From Actinomycetes bacterium (GTDB taxonomy: Bacteria; Actinomycetota; Acidimicrobiia; Acidimicrobiales; RAAP-2): a DNA stretch of 16,347 nt. Below, piece by piece: positions 14,403 through 16,347 of this stretch. The notes beneath the pieces were generated by a model, which was not told where the DNA came from, ran no database searches, and saw only the letters and a list, made by a program, of their open reading frames with translations. The DNA is taken from contig JANXTQ010000126.1 in assembly GCA_025352305.1 (NCBI GenBank), positions 1-16,347 on the forward strand, given 5' to 3'. Made by a program: the position numbers and the translations under genes. How positions within the stretch are numbered: position 1 is the first letter of the stretch; every line of letters begins with the position of its first letter.

Positions 14403-14633
14403 TTACTTGTACCGGTAAGTGATACGTCCACGCGCCATGTCATACGGCGTGATCTCCACTTGGACCTTGTCACCCGGCAAAATTCGGATTCGGTGCATTC
14501 GCATCTTTCCCGAACTGTGCGCGAGCACGGTGTACCCGTTTTCCAACTCGACGCGAAACATCGCGTTCGGCAACGGTTCTACGACCGTGCCTTCGACGGT
14601 GAACGCATCTTCTTTCGGCTTACTCAGGTTCAT
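14403..14633 (-). CDS. infA: Translation initiation factor IF-1
   Basis: Single OB-fold protein that binds the A site of the small subunit during initiation with IF-2 and IF-3. The 76 residues [11 protein letters not shown]...ITYRYK contain [40 protein letters not shown] and [18 protein letters not shown], the family signature. AAGGAG precedes the ATG with only one base between them, closer than usual, and there is no alternative in-frame start. It is the first gene of the minus-strand run; adk and map, which precede infA in many actinobacteria, are absent here. Confidence 0.98.
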   Translation of the reverse strand: MNLSKPKEDAFTVEGTVVEPLPNAMFRVELENGYTVLAHSSGKMRMHRIRILPGDKVQVEITPYDMARGRITYRYK

Positions 14634-14634
14634 T

Positions 14635-14640
14635 CTCCTT
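14635..14640 (-). promoter_or_regulatory. Ribosome-binding site of infA, unusually close to the start
   Basis: Consensus AAGGAG with a spacer of one base before ATG 14633. The usual spacing is around five to nine bases, so initiation may be weaker than the perfect motif suggests. Confidence 0.6.
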
Positions 14641-14684
14641 GTTGCGGTACAGCACGCGCAGGGCCACTCGGCCTTGACACGGGT

Positions 14685-14710
14685 GATCTCTCAGGGACGC
14701 CCGAGAGACC
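14685..14710 (-). promoter_or_regulatory. Hairpin at the 5' end of the infA operon transcript
   Basis: On the minus strand GGTCTCTCGGG and CCCTGAGAGATC pair over about 11 base pairs around a CGT loop, with one bulged T and one G-T pair. It begins only a few bases after the predicted transcription start. No T-run follows on either strand. A 5'-terminal stem that protects the mRNA, or a ribosomal-protein target, is possible; function is inferred. Confidence 0.45.
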
Positions 14711-14718
14711 GGCTAGAC

Positions 14719-14746
14719 ATTCTACCGATATTTACCCAAGGCGCAA
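14719..14746 (-). promoter_or_regulatory. Candidate promoter of the infA-rpmJ-rpsM-rpsK-rpsD-rpoA-rplQ-truA operon
   Basis: On the minus strand TTGCGC (14746-14741) is followed after 16 bases by TAGAAT (14724-14719), which differs from the consensus -10 at one position. Transcription would start near 14712, leaving a leader of about 78 bases before infA. It is the only good -10 seen in the gap between infA and the divergent gene. Confidence 0.55.
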
Positions 14747-14803
14747 AAGAGCCCTCGCCGAAGCGGATTCGACGAGTGAGTAACTCTAGCGGAATGGGGA
14801 GAA

Positions 14804-14823
14804 TTTGGGTCCTCGGACCCTAC
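14804..14823. promoter_or_regulatory. Palindromic operator candidate resembling a DosR box
   Basis: Perfect inverted arms GGGTCC and GGACCC around TC (14807-14820). Aligned with the 20-base mycobacterial DosR box (TTSGGGACTWWAGTCCCSAA, recalled), the GGG-N-C / G-N-CCC frame is kept, but the A and T next to the triplets are swapped. If transcription begins at the ATG at 14857, the site is centred near -43, an activator position. Regulator and function are inferred. Confidence 0.4.
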
Positions 14824-14856
14824 GACCGCGCCCCAAAGTACCGCCATGCTGGAACA

Positions 14857-15279
14857 ATGGTGCTGTCTGCGGGTGGGCCTTTTGAACGCGAACACCTCGA
14901 CCGCGAGCAATCGTTGGCTCGACTAGCCGAGGCGTCCATGGCGCGCGTGCTGATCTCGCTACGTTGTCTTCCCGCTGCGCTGCCCGTCTATTTGGCCATT
15001 TTTGACCGCTACCTCATCATTGCTAGCCGCGAAGCCGCCGTGGTGGCCGCCGCTCAACGCGGCGACGTATTAGCCGTCCAGGCCGACGGGACGACCACTG
15101 ACGCCACGACCTGGTCCGTCCAGGTGACCGGAGTAGCCCACGTGCCTCGCAACAGCGATCAACTGTCGATCAACGCCACCGAGAGCCTCATTGGCGTGTT
15201 GGGCAAAGGGGCAACACTCGTCGCGATTGAAATGACCGTGGTGAGTGGCGAAATAGTCCATTGGAGTTTTCCGAGCTAA
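14857..15279 (+). CDS. FMN-binding split-barrel protein, PPOX class (Pyridox_ox_2-like)
   Basis: A 140-residue protein of the pyridoxamine 5'-phosphate oxidase-like fold; members bind FMN, F420 or heme, and the substrate here is unknown. Visible: LDREQSLARLAEASMARVLI at 14-33, LPAALPVYLAIFDRYLII at 38-55, the AVVAAAQRGDVLAVQAD strand pair at 61-77 and TWSVQVTGVAHV at 85-96, which follow the order of the Pyridox_ox_2 family (GWSV.V.G.A.V is its clearest block). The start is uncertain: ATG 14857 (used here) keeps the palindrome upstream, whereas ATG 14794 would add 21 residues without similarity I recognise. Neither has a strong ribosome-binding site, so a leaderless mRNA is possible. It is divergent from infA and 34 bases upstream of a DevS-like kinase, likely one operon. 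It is not related in function to pdxH at the other end except by fold. Confidence 0.75.
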   Translation: MVLSAGGPFEREHLDREQSLARLAEASMARVLISLRCLPAALPVYLAIFDRYLIIASREAAVVAAAQRGDVLAVQADGTTTDATTWSVQVTGVAHVPRNSDQLSINATESLIGVLGKGATLVAIEMTVVSGEIVHWSFPS

Positions 15280-15313
15280 CTCATGACGAACAGCACTGTG
15301 AGAACCTAAGGAC

Positions 15314-16347
15314 GTGTCATTTCGGCGAATCAATGATCCCAAGAGACTCCACGCCCTGATCGAGGCGATGATGCTGATTGAAAGCGATCTCGACCTCGCG
15401 GTGTTGTTGAGAACAATTGTCTCGGTCGCCAGCGAACTAGTCAACGCTCGCTACGGTGCGCTCGGAATCATTAATGATGCCGGCGACGAACTTTCCAACT
15501 TCATTACCTACGGACTGAGCGACGAAGAGGCGCGTCGAATCGGCGACCTGCCCCGCGGGCACGGACTGCTCGGCGAAGTCCTCCATCACGCCACGAGCGT
15601 GCGCAGTGACGATGTCGCGAACGATCCCCACTCGATTGGCTACCCCGCGAATCATCCCGTCATGCGCACTTTTTTGGGGGTGAGCGTCTCGAGCGGCTCC
15701 GGAAAGGTCTTTGGCAACCTCTACGTGACTGATCGCCGCGACGGCAAAGCTTTCAGCGACGACGACGAAGCGCTGCTCGAAGCGTTCGGTCGAGCGGCGA
15801 GTTTGATTGTGGACGAGGCGCGACTACGTGAGCAACTTCGCGAACTCACTCTCAGTGATGAGCGCGAACGACTGGCCCGCGACCTGCACGACACAGTTAT
15901 TCAACGACTCTTTGCCGTGGGGTTATCACTGCAGTCGACATTGCCCAACGTCACCGATGAGTCAACAAATGAGCGCATCAGCACCGCGGTTGATGACCTC
16001 GACGCCACCATTCGACAGATTCGAACCACGATTTTTGAAATCACCCGCGAGCGCACGGCACCCCTCATGGGAGTTCGTTCACGAGTGATGAATTTAATCA
16101 ACGAAGTCACGACCCGTCTCGAACTACCGGTTGACGTCTCGTTTGAAGGACCGCTCGACACGCTGGTCGGTCAGAGCGCGGCTGATCACCTCATCAACGT
16201 CATTCGCGAGTTACTCGCCAACGCCGTTCGACACGCCCAGGCCCAGCACGTTGACGTGCACCTCGACGTGTCGCCCGATCTACTCACCCTGACAGTGAGC
16301 GACGACGGCGTTGGTTTTAGCGGCGACCTCAACTCGGGGCGAGGACT
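15314..16347 (+). CDS. GAF-domain sensor histidine kinase, DevS/DosS-like, first 344 residues (cut by window end)
   Basis: Two-component sensor that would autophosphorylate and pass phosphate to a NarL/LuxR-type response regulator; cytoplasmic, with no membrane segment. Domains: one GAF (about 24-170), dimerisation/phosphoacceptor HisKA_3 (about 180-250) with ERERLARDLHDTVIQRLF and acceptor His192, then HATPase with N box IRELLANAVRHA at 297-308 and G1 box DDGVGF at 330-335. The GAF closely resembles GAF-A of M. tuberculosis DevS: ANHPVMRTFLG puts His114 at the DevS heme ligand His149, and FGNLYVTD puts Tyr137 at DevS Tyr171 (from recalled sequence). DevS has two GAF domains; here the second is missing. 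GTG 15314 is the first start after an in-frame stop, with AAGGA one base before it; ATGs at 15368 and 15371 are alternatives. About 35-50 residues are expected beyond the edge. Confidence 0.88.
   Translation, partial: MSFRRINDPKRLHALIEAMMLIESDLDLAVLLRTIVSVASELVNARYGALGIINDAGDELSNFITYGLSDEEARRIGDLPRGHGLLGEVLHHATSVRSDDVANDPHSIGYPANHPVMRTFLGVSVSSGSGKVFGNLYVTDRRDGKAFSDDDEALLEAFGRAASLIVDEARLREQLRELTLSDERERLARDLHDTVIQRLFAVGLSLQSTLPNVTDESTNERISTAVDDLDATIRQIRTTIFEITRERTAPLMGVRSRVMNLINEVTTRLELPVDVSFEGPLDTLVGQSAADHLINVIRELLANAVRHAQAQHVDVHLDVSPDLLTLTVSDDGVGFSGDLNSGRG

Noticed and set aside
14685..14710. The 14.69-14.71 kb hairpin as a bidirectional terminator
   Set aside because: No T-run follows on either strand, and both flanking genes point away from it, so there is no transcript to end there.
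14419..14856. Long upstream extension of the PPOX gene on the plus strand, across infA
   Set aside because: The open frame runs antisense to infA and shows no family similarity before the split-barrel block; it is a by-product of codon bias.

Overview
The window reads as chromosome of a moderately GC-rich actinobacterium, most likely a member of the Acidimicrobiia or a similar deep branch. Three things suggest this: the gene order (infA-rpmJ-rpsM-rpsK-rpsD-rpoA-rplQ-truA-rplM-rpsI-glmM-glmS-acpS-nnr-alr-tsaE-tsaB-rimI-tsaD) follows the order known from actinobacteria; GTG starts and stop/start overlaps are frequent; and a kinase of the mycobacterial DevS/DosS type lies next door. The placement is inference from gene order and protein character, with no tree behind it.

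Minus strand, about 14.6 kb down to base 1: twenty-one genes lie head to tail. At the promoter-proximal end (14.6-9.7 kb) are translation initiation factor IF-1, ribosomal proteins L36, S13, S11, S4, the RNA polymerase alpha subunit, L17, the tRNA pseudouridine synthase TruA, then L13 and S9. The middle (9.7-4.8 kb) makes cell-envelope and cofactor parts: GlmM and GlmS (amino-sugar supply for peptidoglycan), AcpS (acyl carrier protein activation) and Nnr (NAD(P)H-hydrate repair). The distal part (4.8-0 kb) holds alanine racemase, a family 4 uracil-DNA glycosylase, the tRNA t6A genes tsaE, tsaB and tsaD with rimI among them, and a pyridoxamine phosphate oxidase gene (pdxH) cut by the window edge. 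From glmS to pdxH most junctions overlap by 1-11 bases, so translation is probably coupled. I propose a promoter before infA and another before rplM; each transcript would begin with a hairpin.

Plus strand, 14.86 kb to the end: a divergent unit with a small FMN-binding split-barrel protein (PPOX class) followed 34 bases later by a sensor histidine kinase cut by the window end. The kinase has one GAF domain and a HisKA_3/HATPase core resembling Mycobacterium tuberculosis DevS, and keeps His and Tyr at the positions of the DevS heme ligand and distal pocket residue. A 20-base near-palindrome that resembles a DosR box lies just upstream. This is the accessory-looking part of the window and the best candidate for an undescribed regulatory module (gas or redox sensing). 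The rest is conserved housekeeping.

No tRNA, rRNA, CRISPR, insertion sequence or attachment site was seen. No stretch over 300 bases lacks a gene; the largest gap is the 223 bases between infA and the plus-strand unit.
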